A stretch of DNA of 64,000 bases from Mesorhizobium sp. NFR06. Lineage in GTDB: Bacteria > Pseudomonadota > Alphaproteobacteria > Rhizobiales > Rhizobiaceae. Under the pieces are notes generated by a model, which had not been told where the DNA came from, did not search any database, and saw only the letters and a list, made by a program, of their open reading frames with translations. The position numbers and the translations under genes are program-made. The stretch lies in NCBI RefSeq assembly GCF_900115245.1, contig NZ_FOVT01000019.1, positions 39,316-103,315 of the forward strand, in the 5' to 3' direction. Positions 30,301 to 38,627 of the stretch are shown here, piece by piece; position 1 is the first letter of the stretch; each line of letters opens with the position of its first letter.

Positions 30301-31165
30301 CCGTCTGCGGCGCTTCGATGGCGCATATTGCTGGGTCGATACGCGCGCAGCACCGATGCGCAATGCCGAAGGGGCGATTGTTCAGTGGAACGTCGTCTGC
30401 CTGGACATCGATGGTGAAGTTCGAGCGCAAGAAGAGCTGCGTCTGGCGCAAGAGAGACTTGCGCGTGCGAGCCAGGCGGCGAGCCTTGCCGAGCTTTCGG
30501 CCTCTATTGCGCATGAGGTGAACCAGCCTCTGGCGGCTGTTGTCGCCAATTCGCACGCCTGCCAGCGCTGGCTCATGGCCGAACCGCCAAATATCGATCG
30601 AGCGCAGAAGACGGTGGAGCGCATTATCCGGGATGCCAATTCGGCGGCGGATGTCGTCAGCCGCATCCGCGCCTTGTTCAAGCAGTCTGCAGACGCTATG
30701 GCCTACACAACGCTCGGCAGCGTCGTCGCGGAGGCGCGCGACCTCATTGCCGAAGAGGCGGTGCGGCGTCGTGTTCGTATGGACGTCGATGTTGAAGGCG
30801 ACCTTCCTTTTGTCGCGCTCGATCGGGTGCAGATCCAGCAGGTTCTGGTGAACCTCATCCGCAATGGCATGGATGCGATGGACTCTGTTGCGGGCGACAG
30901 GGTTCTTGGACTTCGCGTGCGCCGGATAGGAGATGCGATCCAGATCGAAATCAGCGATCGCGGCCCGGGCATCGAGCTTCCTGACCGGATATTCGAGCCG
31001 TTCTTCACCACGAAAGAGCACGGCATGGGCATGGGGCTGGCGATCTGTCGCTCGATTGTCGAGTCGCACGGCGGACGGTTATGGGCGGAGAAGAACGAGC
31101 CGCGTGGAGCAACGTTCGTCTTCACACTGCCGGTTGAGGCGAAAGCAGACCATGACGACGGATGA
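27359..31165 (+). CDS. Soluble hybrid-size histidine kinase with about eight PAS/PAC units
   Basis: 1268 residues, ATG 27359 with AGGAG at good spacing. No membrane helix, so cytoplasmic. Eight tandem PAS-type units fill residues ~20-1030; the second is shortened, and most end with a PAC motif of the form R-DGxYRW...GxIVQWYxxSxDIDDEMRAQEALRxRE. The kinase core has an H-box ASIAHEVNQPLAAVVANSHA with His1052, an N-box QQVLVNLIRNGMDAM, a G1 box DRGPGI, and FEPFFTTK with MGMGLAICRS. The H-box type is that of FixL/HWE-near kinases that partner with FixJ regulators. The stop overlaps the next gene by 14 bases. The ligands of the PAS units cannot be told. Confidence 0.94.
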   Translation: MTTALNSLGEPDAEALRAALIIESVVGNAWATDAAGRFSYITPTTLSDLGTTLEELNTPSEDGSAGWKRLIHPDDYDRAVAVWRRCLETGEHYNVEHRMLRASGAYGWSRSSRQPLRDSAGRIVAWYGTVIDGDAPSGARERFADVISAALERKAAPDAPHSLSLVHPNDRTAAAHAAARAFWTGVPQVTRHRQLQTDGSYRWNETRSEPGYSVSVDIDDLVTDREALAKAGLDPLVENDAEPIRSAKVVESIFGNGWAFDAAGRWIYLHPFALNSLGVTLEDLNAPLRDGHTAWKRLLHPDDYEQIAATWRHCLTTGDHFNVEFRFRRANGVYVWARTSARPARDSQGRIIGWYGIALDNDVYKKTVAALRGRERELSQLVDMVPVQIRRLTPEGEPTFFNKRLLDFFGLDGVADLDKPAMSRLTAAIQSLVHPEDAARLLETVRHSLATGEPYSMKYRMRRADGAYRWVDGRGEPLRDHSGAIVQWYAISIDIDDEMRAQEALRDRERELSQLVDMVPSFLWRLSASGEPVFFSKRMVEFLGLDVGEYESAGGNGLTAAIAAVAHPDDAAKLEAALNHSIVTGESFSLNYRLRRADGVFRWMSGRAEPMRNEDGAVVQWYGLSHDIDDQVKAEEALRKSKRQLEQMIDAVPVNILSFAPSGRITYASKRYLDKVGSPPTHIEDFDALARDLAHPEDFPTMFRRASNGFATGEPFVNRFRRREKDGVYRWIEARAQPLRDADGAIVQWYMASIDIEDEMRAQEALRERERELQQLVDALPVHIWSWTPDGKLAYVNKRSLEDLGISGANFEDFTRVAQELIHPEDAPEVLHRSANCLKTGDSFIMRYRRRWKDGNYRWIEGRCEPLRDRDGTIVHWYQVSIDIDDEMRAQVALRERERSLWQLVETLPVMIDCAAPNGEPIYRSRQLREFLGYELESLDGKGKSRLSRTLDEGVHPDDLAGVKANYAHSLATGEPYARRHRLRRFDGAYCWVDTRAAPMRNAEGAIVQWNVVCLDIDGEVRAQEELRLAQERLARASQAASLAELSASIAHEVNQPLAAVVANSHACQRWLMAEPPNIDRAQKTVERIIRDANSAADVVSRIRALFKQSADAMAYTTLGSVVAEARDLIAEEAVRRRVRMDVDVEGDLPFVALDRVQIQQVLVNLIRNGMDAMDSVAGDRVLGLRVRRIGDAIQIEISDRGPGIELPDRIFEPFFTTKEHGMGMGLAICRSIVESHGGRLWAEKNEPRGATFVFTLPVEAKADHDDG

Positions 31166-31793
31166 TCATGTTGTCTTCATCGTCGATGACGATGCGCGAA
31201 TCCGGGAGGCGCTTGATGAGCTGCTGGCGTCACACGGCATGCGCGCCATCGCCTTTGGATCGGCGGGCGATTACATCAGCGCGAACAAGCCTGATGTCTG
31301 TGCCTGCCTCATCCTCGATGTCGAGTTGCCGGACATCAACGGTTTGGATCTGCAGAGGCAGATCGCTGAAGGCGATCATCCGCCGATCGTTTTCATAACG
31401 GGGCATGGCGACATCCCGTCATCCGTCCGCGCGATCAAGCATGGCGCCGTGGACTTCCTGACCAAACCTTTCAGCGATGCGGATCTCATGGCCGCAATCC
31501 AGGCAGCGATCGTTCAAGATCGGGAGAAGCGATCAGAACGCGCCGAGCTCGGCGTGTTGAGGCAGCGCTACCTCGAATTGACGCCACGCGAGCGCGACGT
31601 GCTGCCGCTCGTGGTGAGCGGTCTTCTCAACAAACAGGCCGCAGCTGAGTTGGGGATCAGCGAAGTTACGCTGCAAATCCACAGAAGGAATGTGATGCAG
31701 AAAATGATGGCGGCGTCGCTCGCCGATCTCGTGCGCATGGCGGAACGATTGGAGATACCGATCACCCACTCGCGACGAACGGGAGGGAACTGA
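31152..31793 (+). CDS. FixJ-family response regulator (receiver + LuxR HTH)
   Basis: 213 residues from ATG 31152, which lies inside the kinase 3' end, so translation is coupled. The receiver domain carries FIVDDDARIREAL and the phospho-acceptor Asp56 in LILDVELPD, the Thr switch in VFITGHGD, and Lys in VDFLTKPF. A LuxR-type HTH follows (LTPRERDVLPLVVSGLLNKQ, GISEVTLQIHRRNVMQKM). Phosphorylation by the upstream kinase and DNA binding are expected from the family. Confidence 0.94.
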   Translation: MTTDDHVVFIVDDDARIREALDELLASHGMRAIAFGSAGDYISANKPDVCACLILDVELPDINGLDLQRQIAEGDHPPIVFITGHGDIPSSVRAIKHGAVDFLTKPFSDADLMAAIQAAIVQDREKRSERAELGVLRQRYLELTPRERDVLPLVVSGLLNKQAAAELGISEVTLQIHRRNVMQKMMAASLADLVRMAERLEIPITHSRRTGGN

Positions 31794-31795
31794 GC

Positions 31796-32185
31796 GTGAG
31801 CAAGGCAAAACCCGTCGTGGCGGTAGTCGACGACGATCCAAGAGTCCTTGAATCGCTGGAGGACCTGCTGGAATCCGCGGGCTATGTCGCTTGCAGCTTC
31901 CCGTCGGCGGGATCGCTGCTCGCATCCGGGCTGTTGGACGTGGACGTGCTCATCACTGACATCGGGATGCCTGGCACGAGCGGCCTTGAACTTCGCGACC
32001 TCGTGAAGAAGGCCCGCCCCGAATTGCCGGTGTTCCTTATCACCGGCCGCCACGAGATAGCCGATCAGGTCCGCGCCCAAGGCATCAGCGGTTTCTTCCG
32101 CAAGCCCTTCGACGGTCAAGCCCTGCTGGCTGCCGTCGCCAACGCCTTAAACGGTCGAGAAATGGAGGGTAATGATGAGAGTTGA
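31796..32185 (+). CDS. Single-domain response regulator (receiver only)
   Basis: 129 residues from GTG 31796, two bases after the previous stop, with GGGAGG upstream. It has the acidic pair in VVDDDPRV, phospho-acceptor Asp55 in VLITDIGMPG, and FFRKPFDGQALL, but no output domain. Such receivers pass phosphate on or act as a sink within a relay. It overlaps the next gene by 14 bases. Confidence 0.92.
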   Translation: MSKAKPVVAVVDDDPRVLESLEDLLESAGYVACSFPSAGSLLASGLLDVDVLITDIGMPGTSGLELRDLVKKARPELPVFLITGRHEIADQVRAQGISGFFRKPFDGQALLAAVANALNGREMEGNDES

Positions 32186-32858
32186 CCAGCCACTCCAACA
32201 GAGATCGGCACCGTCATCGCACAGAAGCGAAGCGGAACAGCCGGTCGTGATCATTGTCGATGACGATGCAGCGGTTCGGGAGGCACTGTCGGAACTGATC
32301 CTGTCGGCGGGTTTCCAGCCGATCTGCTTTGCCTCGACGCGCGAATTGCTCCACGCCGACGTATTGCACAAACCCGGCTGCCTGATCCTCGACGTGCGCA
32401 TGCCGGGGGCGAGCGGTCTCGATCTGCAGTATCATCTGGCGCAGAATGGCAACCCGAAGCCAATCATCTTTCTCACTGGTCATGGCGATATACCGATGAC
32501 GGTCCAGGCGATGAAGGCTGGTGCAGTGGATTTTCTTACCAAACCGGTACGAGACCAAACATTGCTCGATGCTGTAATCGCGGCCATAGCGATGGACGCC
32601 TCGCGGCGGGCGAAAGCAGAGGTGGTCAAGCGAAATGTCGAACGACTTCGGACATTGACGCCACGTGAGCGTGAGGTCCTGCATCACGTGGCGCGCGGCC
32701 GCCTCAACAAGCAGATTGCCTTCGACTTCGGCATCAGCGAAGTGACGGTGAAGCTGCATCGCGGCAACGTCATGCGCAAGATGGAGGTGGCCTCCATCGG
32801 CGAACTGATCCGGGCCTGGGAGACACTGCCCATGCCCCTGCGTGAGACCTCGGCCTGA
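32172..32858 (+). CDS. Second FixJ-family response regulator
   Basis: 228 residues, ATG 32172 with GGAGGG upstream. A short unordered leader (~22 residues) precedes the receiver: IIVDDDAAVREAL, acceptor Asp74 in LILDVRMPG, FLTGHGDIPM, VDFLTKPV. The LuxR HTH reads LTPREREVLHHVARGRLNKQ and GISEVTVKLHRGNVMRKM. It is close to the regulator two genes upstream and probably arose by duplication. Last gene of the kinase operon. Confidence 0.94.
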   Translation: MMRVDQPLQQRSAPSSHRSEAEQPVVIIVDDDAAVREALSELILSAGFQPICFASTRELLHADVLHKPGCLILDVRMPGASGLDLQYHLAQNGNPKPIIFLTGHGDIPMTVQAMKAGAVDFLTKPVRDQTLLDAVIAAIAMDASRRAKAEVVKRNVERLRTLTPREREVLHHVARGRLNKQIAFDFGISEVTVKLHRGNVMRKMEVASIGELIRAWETLPMPLRETSA

Positions 32859-32980
32859 TGGGGTAGCAGCCGTCAACGGGATTTCAGCGCGCCGGGATTG
32901 CAACGTTGACGACTAACGGCGACTGGCTGAAAGGCGAACTCGTCAGGCGATAAAATCAAGCGACCTGTTTTGCTTGCCGC

Positions 32981-33626
32981 CTATTCGTCGAAGGACGCAC
33001 GCTCTACGAAATCGACGGAAGAGGAAGCTCGGTATCCGGGGATATAGCGTTCACCGAAATCGCGGACGAATGTCATAGGTCGTTTCGGGCCTTGTCTCGG
33101 CGATGTGGCAGAAGCACCGTGTCATGCGCCGCTTCATGTCGAGCCGCAGGAACTCCCTGACGATACTTGCGATCTCCGCAGCTGGAATGATCTCATATTG
33201 CAGGCCCACGACATCCAGGCAGATCCCGGTAGTGCAGAGCGCCACCTGCGCTTCCTTGTAGAGACCGATCGATGGTGTCGAGTTGAGAGCGACGCTGTCC
33301 CAGATCAACTGGGCGCGGCGCTCGTCGACACCGCCTTGCCTCGCGAAGGCCCGAGCCAGATCGGCGCTTTCAATTTCGAACCGGCGCGGACCGTTGAAGC
33401 GCTGATTGAGCGTAAGGTCGTGCAACAGCGCACCGACGGCGACGACTTCCGCGTCATGATCGATGTTGCGAAGCTGTCCGATCTGTGCAGCAAACAACCA
33501 GGAACGGACGACGTGATTGAAAAGATAGGGCTCGCTTTCCCGGAGGGCACGATAGAGAGCCTGCTGTACGAGCGGCGTATCGGGAACCAAAACTCCTGCA
33601 AGTATCCGACTGCCGGTGCCGTTCAT
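32981..33626 (-). pseudogene. HD-domain protein, frameshifted near its C-terminus
   Basis: The main frame (33051-33626; GAGGAG before ATG 33626) encodes an HD protein: FNHVVRSWLFAAQIG and VGALLHDLTL supply the first metal ligands, similar to cyanamide-hydratase-like HD proteins. After RPETTYD the frame runs into IRPRFR and stops at 33051. The neighbouring frame continues FVRDFGERYIPGYR and SSVDFVERASFDE to a stop at 32981, which is the ending expected for the family. A two-base loss near 33071 explains this. The catalytic core is intact, so the shortened protein might still work. Confidence 0.7.
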
Positions 33627-33731
33627 CGCCCCGATCTCCTCAATGAGTTTCGAGTAGTTGTTTCAGGAGTGCGGGGCTCATTATCCGTCCAGCGACCCCC
33701 TAACAATCGTTGAAGAATGTGAAACAAGCGG

Positions 33732-34484
33732 TCATGTGAGGCCCAGGCCTCCGTCGACGGCGATCACCTGCCCGGTCACCCACTCGGACGCCGGATCGGC
33801 CAGTTGGACGATCCATCTGGCGACGTCGTCCGGCGTGCCGCGTCGTTTGAGCGGTATCTGCTCGCGCTCCGCTTCCTCGATGACCGCAGCATGCTCGGGC
33901 GAGAGTCCCATCATGCCCGTCAGCGCTCCCGATTCGGTCGGCCCGGCAGCGAGGGCGTTGACGCGCACGCCCAGAGGCGCGAGCTCGAGCGCCCAGCAGC
34001 GGGTCAGATGCTCCAGCGCCGCCTTGCTGGCGGCGTAGTGCGAGAGACCAGCCCCGGGCTTGTGACCGAACGTGCTCGACACGTTGATGATCGCTCCCTT
34101 CGCCGCTGTCAGATGCGGAAGCGCTGCCGCTGCCAGCAGGCTTGGGCCGAAGACATTCACGGCAAAGATGTTCATTATCTTCTCAGCAGTAACATCGCCT
34201 ATAGGCATGAGAGCGCCAGCGCCGGCGTTGTTGACGAGAACATCGAGGCGGCCCCATGTGCCGATTGCCTGCGCAACGGTGCGCGCGGCATCTTCGGGCA
34301 TCGCAGCGTCGGCGACGAGGCTGACGACGTTTGGGTGCGCAGCGGTTGTTTGCTCCAGCGGTGCCAAGCGGCGTCCTGTGATGATGACTTTCGCGCCTTG
34401 CCTGGCAAGGCCGAGCGCGGCTGCGCGGCCGATACCGGAGCTTCCCCCGGTGACGATGACGACTTTGTTATCCAATGCGGACAT
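33732..34484 (-). CDS. Short-chain dehydrogenase/reductase
   Basis: 250 residues from ATG 34484 with AGGAG seven bases upstream. Classical SDR landmarks: VVIVTGGSSGIGRA (NADP binding), LVNNAGAGAL, the catalytic Ser in INVSSTFG and the YAASK Tyr/Lys pair near 153, and a C-terminal WVTGQVIAVDGGLGL. It should oxidise or reduce an alcohol/ketone with NAD(P). The substrate is unknown. It lies in a run of small minus-strand enzyme genes. Confidence 0.93.
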   Translation of the reverse strand: MSALDNKVVIVTGGSSGIGRAAALGLARQGAKVIITGRRLAPLEQTTAAHPNVVSLVADAAMPEDAARTVAQAIGTWGRLDVLVNNAGAGALMPIGDVTAEKIMNIFAVNVFGPSLLAAAALPHLTAAKGAIINVSSTFGHKPGAGLSHYAASKAALEHLTRCWALELAPLGVRVNALAAGPTESGALTGMMGLSPEHAAVIEEAEREQIPLKRRGTPDDVARWIVQLADPASEWVTGQVIAVDGGLGLT

Positions 34485-34668
34485 GATCTTGCTCCTGGTC
34501 AGCTTCTTCGCTGGATAGATTTTCTGGTTGATGGGCTTTCGGCGAACGTTCAGGAACAAACGCGGCGACCGGATCGCTCGCCGGGAAGGTCAGTTGCGGC
34601 AACTAGGACACGCGGACTCATTATCGCAATGAGTCCGCGCCCTGGTTCCGCGATGAACCCAAAAGCGG

Positions 34669-35586
34669 TCAGTAATCCCAGAAGGCCGGCACCCAACGAA
34701 AGACGTCGCCGTCGACCGCCACCCGGCCGACGGACGGGAACGGCAGATGAGTGGCCACAAGCTGTTCGCCGGTCGCCGCCAGCTCCGTAAGAAGGCGGAC
34801 ACGAACGCGAGCTGCCTCTTCGGGGTCGTGCTCGAAGCCGTTGTACCAGTCGGGGTGATCGAACCCGACCGCGAACACGGCGTCGCCGGCGAATGTCAGG
34901 CGATCGCCGCCTGACGCCAGACGGACGACGCTGTGCCCCGGAGTGTGGCCGCCGGTGCGACGGACGACCACTCCTGGTGCCACTTCGTATTGCTCATCGA
35001 ACTGCCGCAGATGGCTCCGGTACTCTTCCATGAAACGCTTTGCGGTTGCCTTAAGCGCGTCCGGGAAGCCCTGCGGCATGTGGACGTGGGTGAAGTCGGG
35101 CGACTCCCAAAATTTGACCTCGGCGGCCGACACGTGGATCTGCAGGTCCGGCCGCAGCCGGTCTTTCACACCGTCGACGAGGAGACCGCCGATGTGGTCC
35201 ATGTGCAAGTGGGTAAGCACCACGTCGGTCACCGACGCAAGATCGATGCCGGCTGAGTCCAGTCGCTTGACCAGCTGTCCGGCCCGCGGCAAGTTCAAAT
35301 TCGGGTCCAGCCCCAGCCCAGCGTCGATCAGTATCGTCCGATCGCCGCTGCGTACCAGGACGACATTCAGCGACCAATCGAAAGCATCCGCTGGCAAGAA
35401 CATGTCGCCCAGCCAGGCGGCCCGAGCGGCTGGGTCGGCGTTGTGTCCCAGCATTTCAGTTGGGAGTGGCAGCACTCCGTCGCTGACCACCAGCACGTCA
35501 ATCTCGCCGATCCGCACCGCGTAGCGCGATGGAACCAACTCTTCGAGCCCCGCCTTACCGGGGTGTGAGGTGTTATGTAGGCCCAT
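34669..35586 (-). CDS. Metallo-beta-lactamase-fold hydrolase
   Basis: 305 residues from ATG 35586, preceded by CAGGAGA. The metal site is clear: THLHMDHIGG, then GGHTPGH and FAGDAVF, with a late VATHLPFPS His. Members of this branch include lactonase-like and quinolone-signal-lactonase-like proteins, so quorum-signal hydrolysis is possible but unproven. No signal peptide. Confidence 0.9.
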   Translation of the reverse strand: MGLHNTSHPGKAGLEELVPSRYAVRIGEIDVLVVSDGVLPLPTEMLGHNADPAARAAWLGDMFLPADAFDWSLNVVLVRSGDRTILIDAGLGLDPNLNLPRAGQLVKRLDSAGIDLASVTDVVLTHLHMDHIGGLLVDGVKDRLRPDLQIHVSAAEVKFWESPDFTHVHMPQGFPDALKATAKRFMEEYRSHLRQFDEQYEVAPGVVVRRTGGHTPGHSVVRLASGGDRLTFAGDAVFAVGFDHPDWYNGFEHDPEEAARVRVRLLTELAATGEQLVATHLPFPSVGRVAVDGDVFRWVPAFWDY

Positions 35587-35632
35587 ATTCGTCTCCTGCT
35601 GATCCGCCGCCTTACACACGGCATCGACGACG

Positions 35633-35839
35633 CTACTTTGAGGCGTGTTTGCGGTCGATTGGGTCGAGGGAGAGGGCGAGCCATACCACGGTATAGGTCC
35701 CGTCATTCAGGTTGCGGAGAGTCGAATAGCCGACGAACTCGTCATGACCCAGCTCGCCGAGCGGTAGCCGCTTCTCAAGCCATCGAAGCGCCGGATGTCG
35801 TGGCTGGGATGGTGCCGGCTCTGTTGCTGCCTGCACCAT
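35633..35839 (-). pseudogene. Fragment resembling the N-terminus of cytochrome b
   Basis: Residues ~18-46 read LRWLEKRLPLGELGHDEF followed by VGYSTLRNLN, which matches the segment just before the first membrane helix of respiratory cytochrome b (RW..RLPL..L.HD.F..Y...RNLN). After RNLN the similarity ends abruptly and an unrelated 20-residue tail leads to a stop. No haem-ligand helices follow. It looks like a recombination scrap. Confidence 0.45.
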
Positions 35840-36223
35840 CGCGCGATTGCAAAGTTCTACTCGATCACCTCGTCGGTGCGGCCGAGTAGCGGAAGATGGA
35901 TCTGCGCATCAGGGCGGACACCGGTGGCGCTGACGACGTCGGACTGGTGAGGTGGCGCCCGAGATTGCAGCGGACACCTTCCGCGCCTCCGCTGGCATTA
36001 CACATTACGACGAGGGCCGATGCCAGGCCCTAGACAGCGAAAGGGCTGCCGCTCGCACGGTGGCATTGAAGTCGATCACGGCAAGACGTGACGACGTCAA
36101 AGGATGCAGTCTGTCGATCAGCATTGCGGCGCCCTCGTCTAATCGATCATGCCGCCGAGCCTTTCGAATGCTCCGGCGGCACGGCTCTGTCCCTGTTCAA
36201 ACCCGATTCAGAAGTCCTCGACT
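35840..36223. other. Intergenic region with scattered coding-like debris
   Basis: About 385 bases. On the minus strand a short frame ending near 35886 reads SATGVRPDAQIHLPLLG, like the end of some oxidoreductase, but no start or complete domain exists. Otherwise nothing is recognised. Confidence 0.4.
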
Positions 36224-36637
36224 TCATTTGTCGTAGGGCGTCGTCAGTTCCGTCTCGTCGGTGTCGACGACGAACACGGCGAGGAGCTTGGCAGGTTCGG
36301 TTGCGCTGGCATTTTCGCTGACGCCATGACGGTCGCCGGGAAGTTCGGTAAAGCCTTGGCCGGCGTGATAGGTCGTCACCGGCCCATCGTTGACCTTGCT
36401 GCGGATCGCGCCTTCGAGGACCGACGCATAGATGAAGGCCGAACTGGGGTGCGTATGTGCCGAGGATGTGCCGCCGGGCTCATACTCGACAAGCACGGCA
36501 CGCATGCTTTTGCCCGGCACGTTGGGAAGAGGATGGTCGTAGACCAGAGTGACTTTGTCACCATGCGAATCGCCGGCGAACGCACCGGTCGCAACGATAC
36601 CGGTGAGAACGGCGGCGCGTAGAATGGACCTGATCAT
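36224..36637 (-). CDS. Exported cupin-domain protein
   Basis: 137 residues. Signal peptide MIRSILRAAVLTGIVATGAFA-GD. The single cupin has the metal-binding pattern SSAHTHPSSAFIYASVLEG (His-x-His and a following Glu) and a second motif GDRHGVSENAS. Small periplasmic cupins of this type occur beside alpha/beta hydrolases in Rhizobiales; function is unknown, possibly a dioxygenase-like or isomerase fold. It is the last of a minus-strand set of four genes. Confidence 0.88.
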   Translation of the reverse strand: MIRSILRAAVLTGIVATGAFAGDSHGDKVTLVYDHPLPNVPGKSMRAVLVEYEPGGTSSAHTHPSSAFIYASVLEGAIRSKVNDGPVTTYHAGQGFTELPGDRHGVSENASATEPAKLLAVFVVDTDETELTTPYDK

Positions 36638-36740
36638 TATCTTGCTCCAGTTTGCGGGTTGATGATGGATGGGGTGATCGCCGGCCGAAGCGGGAGGGCG
36701 GCCGGCGATCGGGCTCTTGCCTGGGGGATGCAGCTCGAGC

Positions 36741-37733
36741 CTATGATCTGATGAATGCGAGCAGGTCGGTGTTCACCAATTCGGCATGCGTGGTGCACAT
36801 GCCGTGCGGCAGGTTCTCATAAGTCTTGAGCAGGCCGTTCTTTAGTAGTTTTGCCGACAGCGGCGCGGAATCCGCAAACGGCACGATCTGATCATCGGTG
36901 CCGTGCATGACGAGAGTCGGCACGTCGATCATCTTGAGGTCTTCGGTAAAATCGGTTTCCGAGAATGCCTTGATGCCCTCGTAATGTGCCTTGACGCTGC
37001 CCGTCATTCCCTGCCTCCACCAATTCTGGATAACGCCAGGTATGGGTTTTGCGCCCGGCCGGTTGAATCCGTAGAAAGGACCCGAAGGGAAATCGATGTA
37101 AAACTGAGCACGATTGCCGGCGAGTGACGTACGCAGTCCATCGAAGACCTCGATCGGAAGTCCGCCGGGAATGCCAGGCGTCTTTACCATGATCGGCGGC
37201 ACCGCTCCGATAAGAACCAGCTTCGCAGCGCGTCCTTTGCCATGGCGAGCGACGTAGCGGGCAGCTTCTCCTCCTCCCGTGGAGTGTCCGACATGGATGC
37301 TGTCCCTGAGCCCGAGATGTTCGACCACCGCGGCCGCGTCGGCGGCGTAGTGGTCCATGTCGTGACCATCGCTCACCTGCGCGGAACGGCCGTGGCCACG
37401 CCGGTCATGAGCTATGGTGCGGTAGCCCTTGTTGACGAAGAAGAGCATCTGCGCGTCCCAATCGTCGGCGCTCAGCGGCCATCCATGATGGAAGACGATC
37501 GGTTGAGCATCCCTAGGACCCCAGTCCTTGTAGAAGATTTCGGTGCCGTCCTTGGTTGTGATCGTGCTCATGGTCTTTGGTCCTTTGCCTGGTCCGGTAG
37601 GGGGAAGGTTTTTCGACCGCTCCGCTTGCGCGGGCACGGCTGTGGACAGGCCGGTCGCAACGGTGGCGACCAGCGCGCCCAGCAAGACGTCTCGGCGCGA
37701 TGCGCCTGCGGAGGAAGGTAAGTCGTCTTTCAT
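36741..37733 (-). CDS. Tat-exported alpha/beta hydrolase (non-haem chloroperoxidase-like)
   Basis: 330 residues from ATG 37733; upstream ATGs at 37751 and 37775 are possible. A twin-arginine signal ASRRDVLLGALVATVATGL is followed by a linker and the hydrolase. IVFHHGWPLSADDWD carries the oxyanion hole, VGHSTGGGEA the Ser nucleophile, HGTDDQIVPF the Asp, and PHGMCTTH the His. These enzymes act as esterases, and as cofactor-free haloperoxidases with peracid. Many relatives start at an internal methionine (MSTITTKDG) and lack the signal, so export is a variation seen here. Confidence 0.92.
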   Translation of the reverse strand: MKDDLPSSAGASRRDVLLGALVATVATGLSTAVPAQAERSKNLPPTGPGKGPKTMSTITTKDGTEIFYKDWGPRDAQPIVFHHGWPLSADDWDAQMLFFVNKGYRTIAHDRRGHGRSAQVSDGHDMDHYAADAAAVVEHLGLRDSIHVGHSTGGGEAARYVARHGKGRAAKLVLIGAVPPIMVKTPGIPGGLPIEVFDGLRTSLAGNRAQFYIDFPSGPFYGFNRPGAKPIPGVIQNWWRQGMTGSVKAHYEGIKAFSETDFTEDLKMIDVPTLVMHGTDDQIVPFADSAPLSAKLLKNGLLKTYENLPHGMCTTHAELVNTDLLAFIRS

Positions 37734-37798
37734 CGGTTCGCTCTTTCGCATTTGAGCGCTGTGGCCGCGCTTCATCGACGATACGCGGCCGCGGCGGA

Positions 37799-38557
37799 TC
37801 AGTGTTGCGGGCGCGAGGCGTGGCTGAACCAGTCCTCGAAGCGGATGGCACCGATGCGCGGATGGTCACCGGGGACAAGCGACCGGTCGTCCAATTCCGT
37901 GCCGAAGTAGCGAGCGTGAGGGTCCCCGATCACCTTGCGGGGATCGTTCGTCGCCTTCAGGAACCGGGCGACAAGATCGCTCATGCGGACCGGCTCCGGC
38001 CCGGCGATCTCGATGACGCCGTTGACCGGGGCGGAGAGCGCCACGTCGGTCATGATGTCGGCGACGTCGTCCGATGCGATCGGCTGAAAATAGGCGGACG
38101 GCAAGGTCACGGTATCCCCGACCGTCGCTGATTGTGCGATGCCACCCAGGAATTCGAAGAATTGCGTCGAGTGAACGATGGTGTAGGCAATTCCGGATTC
38201 CCGGATCAGCCTCTCCTGCGCCATCTTGGCGCGCAGGTAGCCGCTATCGGGCAGGCGCTCGGCACCTACGATCGAGAGCGCGATATGATGTTTCACTCCG
38301 GCCGCCTTTCCGGCGGCGAGGAGGTTGCGACCTGAGGTTTCGAAGAACTCGAGAACGGCCTTGTCTTCAAACGACGGCGAATTTGCCAGGTCGATGACTA
38401 CCTGAGCTCCGGCCAGAGCATCGGTCAGCCCTTCACCCGTAATGGTGTTGACACCGCTGTTCGGTGAAGCCGGGAGCACTTCATGACCCTTGTTGCGCAG
38501 CCGCTCCACTGTCTTCGAGCCGATAAGGCCGGTGCCGCCTATGACGACAATCTTCAT
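37799..38557 (-). CDS. NmrA/SDR-like NAD(P)-binding protein
   Basis: 252 residues from ATG 38557 with AGGAG ten bases upstream. MKIVVIGGTGLIGSKTVERL is the nucleotide-binding start; LSIVGAERLPDSGYLRAKM holds an atypical SDR-type active site, and HSTQFFEFLGG follows. Members sense NADP or reduce small molecules. Probably one operon with the hydrolase genes on both sides, given the close spacing and common strand. Confidence 0.9.
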   Translation of the reverse strand: MKIVVIGGTGLIGSKTVERLRNKGHEVLPASPNSGVNTITGEGLTDALAGAQVVIDLANSPSFEDKAVLEFFETSGRNLLAAGKAAGVKHHIALSIVGAERLPDSGYLRAKMAQERLIRESGIAYTIVHSTQFFEFLGGIAQSATVGDTVTLPSAYFQPIASDDVADIMTDVALSAPVNGVIEIAGPEPVRMSDLVARFLKATNDPRKVIGDPHARYFGTELDDRSLVPGDHPRIGAIRFEDWFSHASRPQH

Positions 38558-38627
38558 CTCCAATCTCCTGTCTTGTGCTGAATTGCGTTGCTGGACGGAA
38601 CGCCGGCTGCTCAGGGCAGCCGGCTCT

